NCBI GenBank assembly: GCA_003529325.1
Contig: DPVW01000122.1
Coordinates: 1 to 6,968, forward strand
Reading direction: 5' to 3'
DNA: 6,968 nt
Source: Candidatus Latescibacterota bacterium
GTDB taxonomy: Bacteria; Latescibacterota; UBA2968; UBA8231
Part shown: positions 1 to 5,396 of the stretch, piece by piece
Numbering within the stretch: the stretch's first letter is position 1
Layout of the letters: the number at the start of each line of letters is the position of its first letter
The notes under the pieces: model-generated
The model's database searches: none
Told to the model about the DNA's origin: nothing
The model's input: the letters and a program-made list of their open reading frames with translations, nothing else
Translations under genes and position numbers: made by a program

Positions 1-1
1 C

Positions 2-151
2 CCCTCCTTCCACGCATCGATGACGGAGAGCGTGACAATGGAAGAGGCCATTACTTACTGTTCACCCGAGAAGACATGGCAGCATTACAACATGGTTCAA
101 GCGAACATTTCAACTGACTTTGTCAAGTTGAGGCCACAGTTGGCAGAGTAG
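2..151 (+). CDS. C-terminal end of an unrecognised protein, cut by the window edge
   Basis: An open frame enters from the left edge and ends at a TAG at 149-151, giving about 49 residues that include EKTWQHYNMVQANISTDF. The composition is mixed and protein-like, and codon use is not obviously biased the way an antisense shadow would be, so it may be the tail of a gene starting outside the window. An internal ATG at 38 could instead start a 37-residue peptide, but no Shine-Dalgarno sequence precedes it. I do not recognise the family. It converges on the truncated Sel1 protein on the other strand and overlaps its abnormal C-terminus (97-151). Where the two overlap, at most one is likely to be real. 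Confidence 0.35.
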   Translation, partial: PSFHASMTESVTMEEAITYCSPEKTWQHYNMVQANISTDFVKLRPQLAE

Positions 152-420
152 GCGAATGACGAGCCTGTCGCCCAGTCGCGGTACCACCGCACGGCTTCCG
201 CATCATCCTCCGGCACGCCACGGCCCTCGCTATACATAAGGCCGAGGTTTGCCTGTGCGCCGGCATCCCCCTGCTCCGCTAGCTCTAACGTCTCTTCTAA
301 TACGTCCGAAGTCTGTTCCTCCTCGGTAAAATCAACCACATCCGGTGAATCCCCACACGCAAGGCTCGCCACCAGCACCGGCGACGCCACAGGCAAAGAA
401 GCTTTTCCCCCTGTAAACAC
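97..420 (-). pseudogene. Truncated Sel1-repeat protein, possibly a lipoprotein
   Basis: The 107-residue product has a hydrophobic N-terminus ending in SLACGDSP, reminiscent of a lipoprotein signal although the -3 position is Ser rather than the usual Leu. An acidic linker follows (about residues 25-48), then one Sel1-like repeat (about residues 48-81) with the hallmarks AQANLGLMYSEGRGV and AVRWYR. Sel1 proteins normally carry several such 36-residue helical repeats used for protein-protein contact. Here the repeat breaks directly after WYR, where a further repeat beginning KAA would be expected, and 26 unrelated residues run to the stop. The start is a GTG at 420 with a weak AAGG five bases upstream; a TTG a few codons later, behind AGGGGGA, is an alternative. 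The gene was probably truncated at about 165-180 by a rearrangement. The repeat call is firm; a functional protein is doubtful. Confidence 0.6.
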
Positions 421-512
421 AGGGGCCTTACCATGTCACTTGCCCCGTCTCCCCTATGTCTCCCCGCACGAGATCAGACACCGGGACTACAACTACCGGG
501 ACAGCAACTTCA

Positions 513-536
513 ACACACGCGTACGTACGCGTTGTG
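513..536. repeat. Perfect 16-bp palindrome, extended to a bulged hairpin
   Basis: ACGCGTACGTACGCGT at 517-532 is its own reverse complement. Allowing one bulged T, the arms extend through CACA/TGTG to roughly 514-536. It lies 10 bases beyond the stop codon of the minus-strand lectin-like gene. It could act as a transcript-end hairpin or a dyad-symmetric protein site. No T-run follows it on the minus strand, so it is not a classical intrinsic terminator. Confidence 0.5.
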
Positions 537-545
537 GAGATTTTC

Positions 546-1175
546 TTACTGAGCGGCGAAGCAGTACAACAGGCCGTCGCCACCCGAATCCCGCAGCTGT
601 TCCTGGCTGCAACCACGACTATCGTGAGCTGAATTCCAAGCTGCGCGGTCATGATGGCCGAGCCTGGCTTTTCCATCGCCGCTGCTCGTCCAGTTGTTGC
701 AGGTCATGTCTTCGCCAGCCGCGTACGCCGTGCCGTCCGGCTGCGAGCCTGTCAGAACATCGTGCCGGTTCGGAGCGTATCCGCTCCCGGGTATCCTTCT
801 GCCTCTCTCGTCGATCACCGTCATGACGGTAAACCGATGTCCCATACCGTGAAGCTCGTCGACGTTATTCCCGATCAGATTACCCTGAGCGTTATGCCAT
901 GGGCCCGTACCGATACGGTCCCTCGCGTTTACCGCGTCTGGGCCTTGCGTGCTGAGGTAAGCACGCCAGGCACGGTCGCCGGCACCCACTTCGGCCGCCA
1001 GCCTCTGACAGAGCGCGTCGGCTCCGGCTATGCCCCCCAAGTCGGCTCCTTCGCCCGAGCCATTGCTCGCAATGAAGAAAGTCATGGGAGCGGACTGTGG
1101 GCCCTGCGCCAGGGCCAACCCGAAGCCCAGCAAAACGACCGAGATCACGCTGATAGCAGATACCGTCTTTCTCAT
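546..1175 (-). CDS. Exported lectin/endostatin-like domain protein
   Basis: This 209-residue protein has a Sec signal peptide (MRKT, then a hydrophobic core to about residue 22) with probable cleavage after ALA-23. The rest forms one domain recognisable as the bacterial lectin-like family related to the C-type lectin/endostatin fold and DUF1554-type proteins. Hallmarks are FFIASNGSGEGADLGGIAGA (34-53), WRAYLST (70-76), ARDRIGTGPW (84-93), TCNNWTSS (158-165), AWNSAHDSRGCS (179-190) and a terminal GLLYCFA. Four cysteines (56, 159, 189, 205) fit two disulfides in an oxidising compartment. The ATG at 1175 is supported by a GGAAAGGGA stretch about 7 bases upstream. Family members are usually secreted or envelope proteins of unknown ligand. 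The length suits a single-domain member, and both ends look complete. Function beyond possible carbohydrate or ligand binding is inference. It is transcribed alone, away from its neighbours. Confidence 0.75.
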   Translation of the reverse strand: MRKTVSAISVISVVLLGFGLALAQGPQSAPMTFFIASNGSGEGADLGGIAGADALCQRLAAEVGAGDRAWRAYLSTQGPDAVNARDRIGTGPWHNAQGNLIGNNVDELHGMGHRFTVMTVIDERGRRIPGSGYAPNRHDVLTGSQPDGTAYAAGEDMTCNNWTSSGDGKARLGHHDRAAWNSAHDSRGCSQEQLRDSGGDGLLYCFAAQ

Positions 1176-1237
1176 GTGGTCTTCCCTTTCCTGATAATCC
1201 CGAATGTTCAGAACGTTTCACCTAGCGACAACCGTTC

Positions 1238-1268
1238 AATAGAAACATGACCTGAGTTTTGGTGTCAA
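1238..1268 (-). promoter_or_regulatory. Possible promoter of the lectin-like gene
   Basis: Reading the minus strand, a perfect -35 hexamer TTGACA lies at 1268-1263. The -10 is poor: TTTCTA at 17-base spacing or TCTATT at 19-base spacing. The site is about 65-95 bases upstream of the lectin-like ATG, with no other gene start nearby. The weak -10 could mean activator dependence or simply a chance match. Confidence 0.3.
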
Positions 1269-1355
1269 CGGAGGGTAGTGGTCTAGTTTGAAAATCTGAG
1301 GCCCCGGATCACCCGTCCAGATGTGGTCGTGGCGGCCCTGGTCGATGGCAACAAC

Positions 1356-2375
1356 CTACCGTGGGCTTGGCGGGCGGTTCAACGGAAACGTCTTGGATAC
1401 ACCCCGTAGGGGACGAGGACGCACCCTCCCACTCTCTGAGAAGGTAGTGGGTTCCTGGTGACCTAGGCGGACTTCTGCCGGTAGCGCCTCGGCGACTTCG
1501 TTCATCCGTTTAGAGAGAACTTCAAACGACTGCGGACGGGCCGCGACACAAAGCCTGGCAAACATCTGGTCTTCTGGGTCTTGGACCGCAGTAGGCTCAC
1601 CTCGGTCTCGAAGTGCCTCCAGCACACGCTCGCGCTCTTCCGTGTCCGCGAAACGCCGCTGGGGTATCCGAATCGGAAGCTGGCCGAATCGATAGCCGTG
1701 CTCGGCAAAGGACGCCGCGATGGGTTCAGGGTCAAAGAGTTCAAGCACCGACATGATGGCTACTGCCCCTAACGGGCCTCGGGCATCGTGACCAAACGCG
1801 TCCAAGATGGGACTGACGGTCTTCGCGGTGACATACCCTATGACGCCGGTGCTAAGGAGCACATCACACTGTCGAATAAGGCTTCTCTCATCTTCCGTTA
1901 GTTCGGACTCGTTCTCCTCAAGGTTGCGTGTGATGCCCTTATCTATCATCCGAGAAGCCGTAGCGAATCTGACAGCCTCCGTCGAACTATCGAACCCGAC
2001 GACTTCTACGTTTTCTCGCGCTACGTGTGATTCCAGCCAACGCTTAGACTCGGTGACGCACGACGAGTATTCCAAACTCGTCTCGTGCAGGAAAAACTTG
2101 GCCAACTCCTGATACGAGCAACCTGTCTTGAGCAGTGCTCCGGACACGCCATAGGAGCACCCCAGGTCCAAGATCCGGACAGGGTGCTGCTGAAAGCGAG
2201 ACACGGAAATGTCAACGACGGCGGTGAGAAAGGGGTTCATGTAGTCAGCCATCCGGTAATCGACGGCGGTCATGTTGTGAAGGTATTGGTGCGGGGTCAG
2301 TGCGGCATACGTTGCATAGAAGGACGCTTTAACGCGGTTCTGTTCGTCGTAGTTGCTTTGGTTCATAAGCTCCAC
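1356..2375 (-). CDS. Class I SAM-dependent methyltransferase, substrate unknown
   Basis: This 339-residue soluble protein has no signal peptide. Rossmann-fold motif I is ILDLGCSYG at residues 68-76. An acidic residue at the end of strand 2 (VEVVGFDSS, 123-131, with Asp129) probably contacts the SAM ribose. Motif IV-like DVLLSTGVIGYVT spans 171-183. The GCSYG version of motif I and the STG-GYVT segment match a family of uncharacterised methyltransferases often found outside biosynthetic clusters, so the substrate cannot be named. The long helical N-terminus (FYATYAALTPHQYLHNM) is probably a lid. The start is uncertain: GTG at 2375, or ATG at 2366 with a GGAG only three bases before it. The last 35 or so residues are Arg/Pro-rich and low in complexity, and overlap another plausible frame on the plus strand (1287-1409), so the natural C-terminus may have been altered. 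It appears monocistronic. Confidence 0.75.
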   Translation of the reverse strand: MELMNQSNYDEQNRVKASFYATYAALTPHQYLHNMTAVDYRMADYMNPFLTAVVDISVSRFQQHPVRILDLGCSYGVSGALLKTGCSYQELAKFFLHETSLEYSSCVTESKRWLESHVARENVEVVGFDSSTEAVRFATASRMIDKGITRNLEENESELTEDERSLIRQCDVLLSTGVIGYVTAKTVSPILDAFGHDARGPLGAVAIMSVLELFDPEPIAASFAEHGYRFGQLPIRIPQRRFADTEERERVLEALRDRGEPTAVQDPEDQMFARLCVAARPQSFEVLSKRMNEVAEALPAEVRLGHQEPTTFSESGRVRPRPLRGVSKTFPLNRPPSPR

Positions 2376-2647
2376 AGCCTGGGCAAATGATTAATTCCAA
2401 CCAGCCGTAAGTCGGCGAATAGACTGGCACGTCTGTGACTGACCAGATTTTTGAGGTGAGAAGTAGATGATACTACGCTTGCCGCATCCGCTCAGGCGAT
2501 GATTGACATCCCACCAAAAAGATGACTCGCGGCAAATCCACCGTCGACGTAGGCTAGGGTGATGCGTTCCCGTCTCAAAATTGTCGAAGGGGCGGTTACC
2601 CGCACGAGGCAGGTCGCCTCAGTCACCCTTCAACCATGTCGACCCCG
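2376..2647. other. Part of a 550-bp stretch (2376-2926) without an intact gene
   Basis: Between the methyltransferase start and the protease stump I see no complete gene, RNA gene or clear terminator. A minus-strand frame at 2492-2626 could encode 44 protein-like residues (it includes LAYVDGGFAASHLFGG) from a GTG, but it has no properly spaced ribosome site and no recognisable family. A small hairpin, CGTCAG-TGG-CTGACG, sits at about 2647-2661 over the stop of the protease stump. The region looks like decayed sequence. Confidence 0.4.
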
Positions 2648-2896
2648 TCAGTGGCTGACGCGGCATCTGAGGGCGGCGGCGTAGGCACTAGCAAACACAC
2701 TCTTGACGGCCCAATTGATATTTTGGGTAATCAAGGCGGTCGCCTGAATGAATAGCGGGGCATCCGCCGTCGCCACAACAACTCCGATTACCTCACCGTC
2801 TTCGTTGACCAGCCGGTCACCAGAATTACCTAGCTGAACGGGCACACCGATCTGCAAGAAACTCACACCGTTTTTACTCTGAATCGAAAAGCCAGG
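2648..2896 (-). pseudogene. C-terminal stump of a trypsin/HtrA-like serine protease
   Basis: The frame reads FLQIGVPVQLGNSGDRLVNE, then EVIGVVVATADAP and QNINWAVKS. This is the strand around the catalytic serine plus the C-terminal strands of trypsin-like (S1C, DegP/HtrA-type) peptidases, where the family has GNSGGPL and QNINYAVK-like text. The Ser of GNSG is present, but the following Gly-Pro is Asp-Arg, as could arise from a compensating one-base deletion and insertion (GGTGACCGG). The catalytic His and Asp regions are absent: the open frame continues upstream only to a stop near 2957 and becomes AT-rich, non-homologous sequence. The GTG at 2866 has no credible ribosome site. This is a 5'-truncated remnant, not a working protease. 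The adjoining lipoprotein promoter begins just past it, so the breakpoint is probably around 2895-2925. Confidence 0.7.
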
Positions 2897-2926
2897 TTGT
2901 TCTTGTCTTAGGAAGAAACAGACACG

Positions 2927-2954
2927 TTGACGTGTTCGTTTAAATAAAAATAAT
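2927..2954 (+). promoter_or_regulatory. Sigma-70-like promoter of the lipoprotein gene
   Basis: TTGACG at 2927-2932 (five of six matches to the -35 consensus) is followed after 16 bases by AATAAT at 2949-2954 (five of six to the -10). The surrounding stretch 2939-2973 is almost pure A/T, strikingly unlike the rest of the window, and would melt easily. Transcription would begin near 2961, giving a leader of about 27 bases before the ATG at 2988. Confidence 0.6.
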
Positions 2955-2977
2955 ATTCATAACAATAAAATAATGAC

Positions 2978-2982
2978 AGGAG
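2978..2982 (+). promoter_or_regulatory. Shine-Dalgarno sequence that fixes the lipoprotein start
   Basis: AGGAG ends five bases before the ATG at 2988. It lies downstream of the in-frame ATG at 2973, which has only A/T-rich sequence before it. This favours the 2988 start (187 residues) over the 2973 start (192 residues). Confidence 0.8.
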
Positions 2983-2987
2983 TCAAA

Positions 2988-3551
2988 ATGCAGTCAATCA
3001 TTTTGGGCGTCGTCGGCAGCCTTCTTGGGGCACTGACCCTTACCGGCTGTATCCCGGCCGGCATTAATTCTCCGGTACAGTCCAGCGGCGTGGCGGGAGT
3101 GAAATTCCCAGACGTCGTTGGGATCGATCTAGAAGGCAAGGAGGTCTCACTACCGACCGGTCTGTCTGGTCGCAGAAACTTGGTGGCCATTGCGTTCGAA
3201 CGCGAACATCAGCCCGTGGTGGATACATGGATCGCCAGGGTGGAACCGCTCCTCGCACAGGACCCCGAACTCCGCCTCTACGAAGTGCCAACCATCTACG
3301 AGAGTTCCACCCTATTCCGCCTCTGGCTCAATAATGGGATGCGCGCTGGGATCACTGACCAGGTTGCCCGGCGGCGCACAATAACGATCTACGTCGACCG
3401 CGAGCAGTTCAACGCCGCGCTGTCAATTCCGGATACGAGTGACGTTCACCTACTGCTGCTCAATACGGAGGGTCTGATTGCGTGGCGTAGCACCGGACCG
3501 GCTAACGACGAGAAACTCGCTGCCCTCTCGCAAGCCCTAGTGAGCGGCTAG
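2988..3551 (+). CDS. Lipoprotein with a thioredoxin/ATP10-like fold lacking redox cysteines
   Basis: From the ATG at 2988 the protein has 187 residues. It begins with a lipoprotein signal ending in the lipobox LTGC, so Cys21 would be lipidated by Lgt and the mature protein anchored in the envelope. The body (about 38-185) resembles the thioredoxin-like/ATP10-like family: FPDVVGIDLEGKEVSLP (40-56), then GRRNLVAIAFEREHQ (61-75) in the place of the thioredoxin beta-strand, PTIYESSTLFRLWLNNGMRAG (101-121), TITIYVDR (131-138), and HLLLLNTEGLIAWRSTGP (154-171). Cys21 is the only cysteine, so disulfide or peroxidase chemistry is excluded; a chaperone-like or assembly role is possible by analogy with ATP10 but unproven. 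It is the only intact plus-strand gene, with its own promoter. No strong terminator follows, only a weak TCGCCA/TGGCGA pair at about 3552-3575. Confidence 0.7.
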   Translation: MQSIILGVVGSLLGALTLTGCIPAGINSPVQSSGVAGVKFPDVVGIDLEGKEVSLPTGLSGRRNLVAIAFEREHQPVVDTWIARVEPLLAQDPELRLYEVPTIYESSTLFRLWLNNGMRAGITDQVARRRTITIYVDREQFNAALSIPDTSDVHLLLLNTEGLIAWRSTGPANDEKLAALSQALVSG

Positions 3552-3879
3552 TCGCCATTCAAGATCACGTGGCGAAGCGGAACGCGGCGCGCGGTTCAAC
3601 GGGGACGGATTACGGCTCACGCGGGTGCGCGGCGTCCCATTCTCGAGAGCCTCCCCTGGAGTTGCCCCGTTGGACTACTTCACCCAGGGAGTCTGGACGA
3701 TAGGAAGCATTAGCGCCTCCCCGACTCCCAAGCCAAGCCCCTCCCGAGTCCGAGTCTGGTCATCGACTCCTGTCATCTTCCCTCTGTTTCTCGTTTCGAC
3801 CACGAGAACTGAACGACTCCGCTTAGAGCAGAGAGGCTTTAGACACTTGAGGCATCCATGTTACCTCGTGCAAGGCTCG
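3552..3879. other. Intergenic stretch holding one copy of the 29-bp repeat
   Basis: This 328-bp gap separates the convergent 3' ends of the lipoprotein gene and mddA. It contains the left 29-bp repeat (3696-3724) and a run of GACTC/GAGTC words between about 3721 and 3775. Frames through it are open by chance of base composition (a plus-strand frame starts at GTG 3625), but none matches a family I recognise. No convincing bidirectional terminator is visible. Confidence 0.4.
3696..3724 (-). repeat. 29-bp direct repeat, copy 1, downstream of mddA
   Basis: On the plus strand this begins GACGATAGGAAGCATTAGCG and ends CCTCCCCGA. It matches 4651-4679 at 28 of 29 positions (G at 3707 versus A at 4662). 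Similarity stops abruptly at both ends. On the minus strand it reads as GGGGAGG, a five-base gap, then an ATG: a ribosome site and start codon for an 11-codon frame, MLPIVQTPWVK. Confidence 0.85.
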
Positions 3880-4608
3880 CTACTTCGTGAAGGGGATGAA
3901 CATGGGAACCTTTTTCTGGTAATCCTCATACTCTTGCCCGATGGCTTTCATTAGATCTTTCTCTTCAAAAGCTGCGACAGCAATAACGATGTAGGCCGTC
4001 GTCGCGAGGGCGAAGATCAGGTGCCCAAGGGACATATGCGGCGTCGCCCAGAACGCGATGATGAAACCCACCATGATCGGGTGCCTGACGAACCCGTAGA
4101 GAAGTTTGGCTTGGAACTCGGGCGGTTGAGAATCGATGCCCTTCAGGTTTTCGTAGATCTGTTTGAGCCCAAACAATTCAAAGTGGTTGATCATCAAAGT
4201 CGATAGGGAAACAATGAGCCATCCAAACCCGAAGACGCACCATAAGGCGTAGACGACCGTTTCGTTCTCGGTGCTCCAGATCACGGCGCGCAAAGGCTGC
4301 CACTGCCAATAAAGCAGGAGCAGGGCTAGACTGGAGAGCAGCACATAGGTGCTGCGCTCGCTGGCGGTACCGACAATTTTCACCCACCAACTCTTGAACG
4401 CTGGCCGCGCCATTACGCTGTGCTGGACGGCAAACAGCCCCAACAGCAGAGCGTTGATAATGACGGCCATCGTGAGGTCGTTCTCGGTGCCGCTGTCAAT
4501 CGACTTTGGAACAAGGAAATTCCCAACAAATGCGATCGCATACAGGAAGGCACCAAGAAAAACCGTGTAAGCGACAACTCCATAGGCCACGACGAAGACT
4601 TTTTTCAT
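3880..4608 (-). CDS. mddA: Methanethiol S-methyltransferase, MddA type (integral membrane)
   Basis: MddA methylates methanethiol with SAM to give dimethyl sulfide, and sits in the inner membrane. The 242-residue product has about six hydrophobic segments (roughly 5-32, 46-62, 88-102, 117-139, 170-188, 194-212). Family text is clear: VQHSVMARPAFKSWW (61-75), ERSTYVLLSSLALLLLYWQW (84-103), NHFELFGLKQ (141-150), FVRHPIMVGFIIAFWATP (173-190), GHLIFALATTAYI (195-207) and the distal EEKDL-EYEDYQKKVPM (215-236). The RHP and EE-x-DL elements belong to the SAM site shared with isoprenylcysteine methyltransferase-like and NnrU-type enzymes, the main alternative call. The length is full. The ATG at 4608 has a GGGAG about 11 bases upstream, rather far. 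The gene is less GC-rich than lgt (about half G+C in the stretches counted) and is bracketed by the 29-bp repeats, which suggests separate acquisition. Confidence 0.75.
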   Translation of the reverse strand: MKKVFVVAYGVVAYTVFLGAFLYAIAFVGNFLVPKSIDSGTENDLTMAVIINALLLGLFAVQHSVMARPAFKSWWVKIVGTASERSTYVLLSSLALLLLYWQWQPLRAVIWSTENETVVYALWCVFGFGWLIVSLSTLMINHFELFGLKQIYENLKGIDSQPPEFQAKLLYGFVRHPIMVGFIIAFWATPHMSLGHLIFALATTAYIVIAVAAFEEKDLMKAIGQEYEDYQKKVPMFIPFTK

Positions 4609-4650
4609 TTAATGCTCAGCTCCCGATCATTGAGAAGACTACAAAGATGT

Positions 4651-4679
4651 GACGATAGGAAACATTAGCGCCTCCCCGA
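4651..4679 (-). repeat. 29-bp direct repeat, copy 2, upstream of mddA
   Basis: The partner of 3696-3724, in the same orientation, 955 bases away and 42 bases upstream of the mddA ATG. On the minus strand it supplies GGGGAGG, five bases, then ATG for an eight-codon frame (MFPIVTSL) that stops at about 4638, before mddA begins. Its right end also forms part of the hairpin at 4670-4682. Confidence 0.85.
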
Positions 4680-4682
4680 GGC
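4670..4682 (-). terminator. Weak hairpin after the chalcone isomerase-like gene
   Basis: GCCTC-CCC-GAGGC forms a five-pair GC stem 20 bases past the stop codon of the gene at 4703. On the minus strand it is followed by GCTAATGTTT, with only a short T-rich tail. It might reduce readthrough from lgt into mddA. It overlaps repeat copy 2, and copy 1 lacks the matching arm. Confidence 0.25.
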
Positions 4683-4702
4683 AGGGGACGCCGACGCGTA
4701 GC

Positions 4703-5395
4703 TCACCCGATCAGGGCAGGAAATCCAGCGATGATGCTCCTCTTCCCGTCATTGGAAATCGGATCCTCACCGAGGTAGACGTCGAACAGCGCCCGGCATA
4801 GGACCCGCGAGTCGATGGGTGGGCGCTCGTCTCCCCCAACCGAGGTAGCCAGGCGTCCCGCCGGGCCACAGGAGAAGACGATCTCCGTGCCAATTCTTAC
4901 CTCGTCAACCTCTAAGTAGCCGCGGAACCTCTCCAGCACTGCCAACTCGCGTGAGTTGTTTGTGTCCGTGACAGCCCGGGTCATCCGGGGTCTCAGGGCG
5001 TCATCGAAGGCCTCGGCCACGTCGTTGCCGTCGATGGTCCGCGTCATGACTAGCCGGAGCGTCATCGTGAAGTTCAGATCGAGGAGGTGCCGGTAGAAGC
5101 TCTCGTCGCGCTCGAGCGTCGATGCCGATAGCCGCGCGAACCGAGAGAGAGATGCGCGAGCGCCCTCGGGATCGACATAAAGTCCGAACGCATAAATTTT
5201 CACCCTGAAAATCGTCCGCTGCCGGACCCCCGTGCCCACGATCCAGTGCGGCGTCGTGTCACCAGGCGGGGTCAGCGAGACCGGGAACGGCACGCCGCTG
5301 CGAGGCTCGTTGACCGTGTCCAGAGCGGTCGATTGGGCCACGGCTGAAGCCGACACGGTCACAAACAGGACGAGCGCCAGGATCGACCGAGTCAT
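4703..5395 (-). CDS. Exported chalcone isomerase-like domain protein
   Basis: From the ATG at 5395 the product has 230 residues, with a Sec signal peptide (MTRSILALVLFVTVSASAVA, cleavage before Gln21). The open frame extends 70 codons further upstream, but that part is the antisense-free overlap with the lgt 3' end and reads as Arg/Ser-rich nonsense. The mature domain matches the bacterial chalcone isomerase-like family: VGTGVRQRTIFRVKIYAFGL (53-72), YVD, a helical middle with DDALRPRM (131-138), and LCRALFDVYLGEDP (199-212) before SNDGKRSIIAGF. Such proteins share the fold of plant chalcone isomerase and bacterial fatty-acid-binding relatives and are mostly periplasmic and of unknown ligand; flavonoid chemistry is not implied. 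The ATG lies one base after the lgt TGA with no independent Shine-Dalgarno sequence, so translation is probably coupled to lgt. Confidence 0.75.
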   Translation of the reverse strand: MTRSILALVLFVTVSASAVAQSTALDTVNEPRSGVPFPVSLTPPGDTTPHWIVGTGVRQRTIFRVKIYAFGLYVDPEGARASLSRFARLSASTLERDESFYRHLLDLNFTMTLRLVMTRTIDGNDVAEAFDDALRPRMTRAVTDTNNSRELAVLERFRGYLEVDEVRIGTEIVFSCGPAGRLATSVGGDERPPIDSRVLCRALFDVYLGEDPISNDGKRSIIAGFPALIG

Positions 5396-5396
5396 C

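Noticed and set aside
481..510. Two imperfect 15-bp tandem units starting CCGGGAC
   Set aside because: Only two copies with 12 of 15 matches, too little to call a repeat array.
440..826. Plus-strand open frame of 128 codons over the lectin-like gene
   Set aside because: Arg/Ser/Cys-rich and antisense to a gene with a signal peptide, a ribosome site and clear family motifs.
651..1250. Long plus-strand frame of 199 codons
   Set aside because: Complement of the lectin-like coding sequence; no recognisable domain and no ribosome site.
2492..2626. 44-codon minus-strand frame with LAYVDGGFAASHLFGG
   Set aside because: Somewhat protein-like, but GTG start without a spaced ribosome site and no recognised family; mentioned only in the region description.
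3552..3575. TCGCCA/TGGCGA pair as a terminator for the lipoprotein gene
   Set aside because: Six-base stem with a 12-base loop and no T-run.
3586..3607. GGTTCAAC resembling a tRNA T-loop
   Set aside because: The base after the loop does not fit the T-stem pattern, and no acceptor or anticodon arm can be drawn around it.
3625..3954. Plus-strand frame spanning the intergenic repeat and the mddA 3' end
   Set aside because: It runs antisense into mddA with no family match; its GTG start has no ribosome site.
3696..4679. Integron gene cassette with attC sites
   Set aside because: The direct repeats lack the imperfect palindrome and the core triplet pattern of attC, and no integrase is present.
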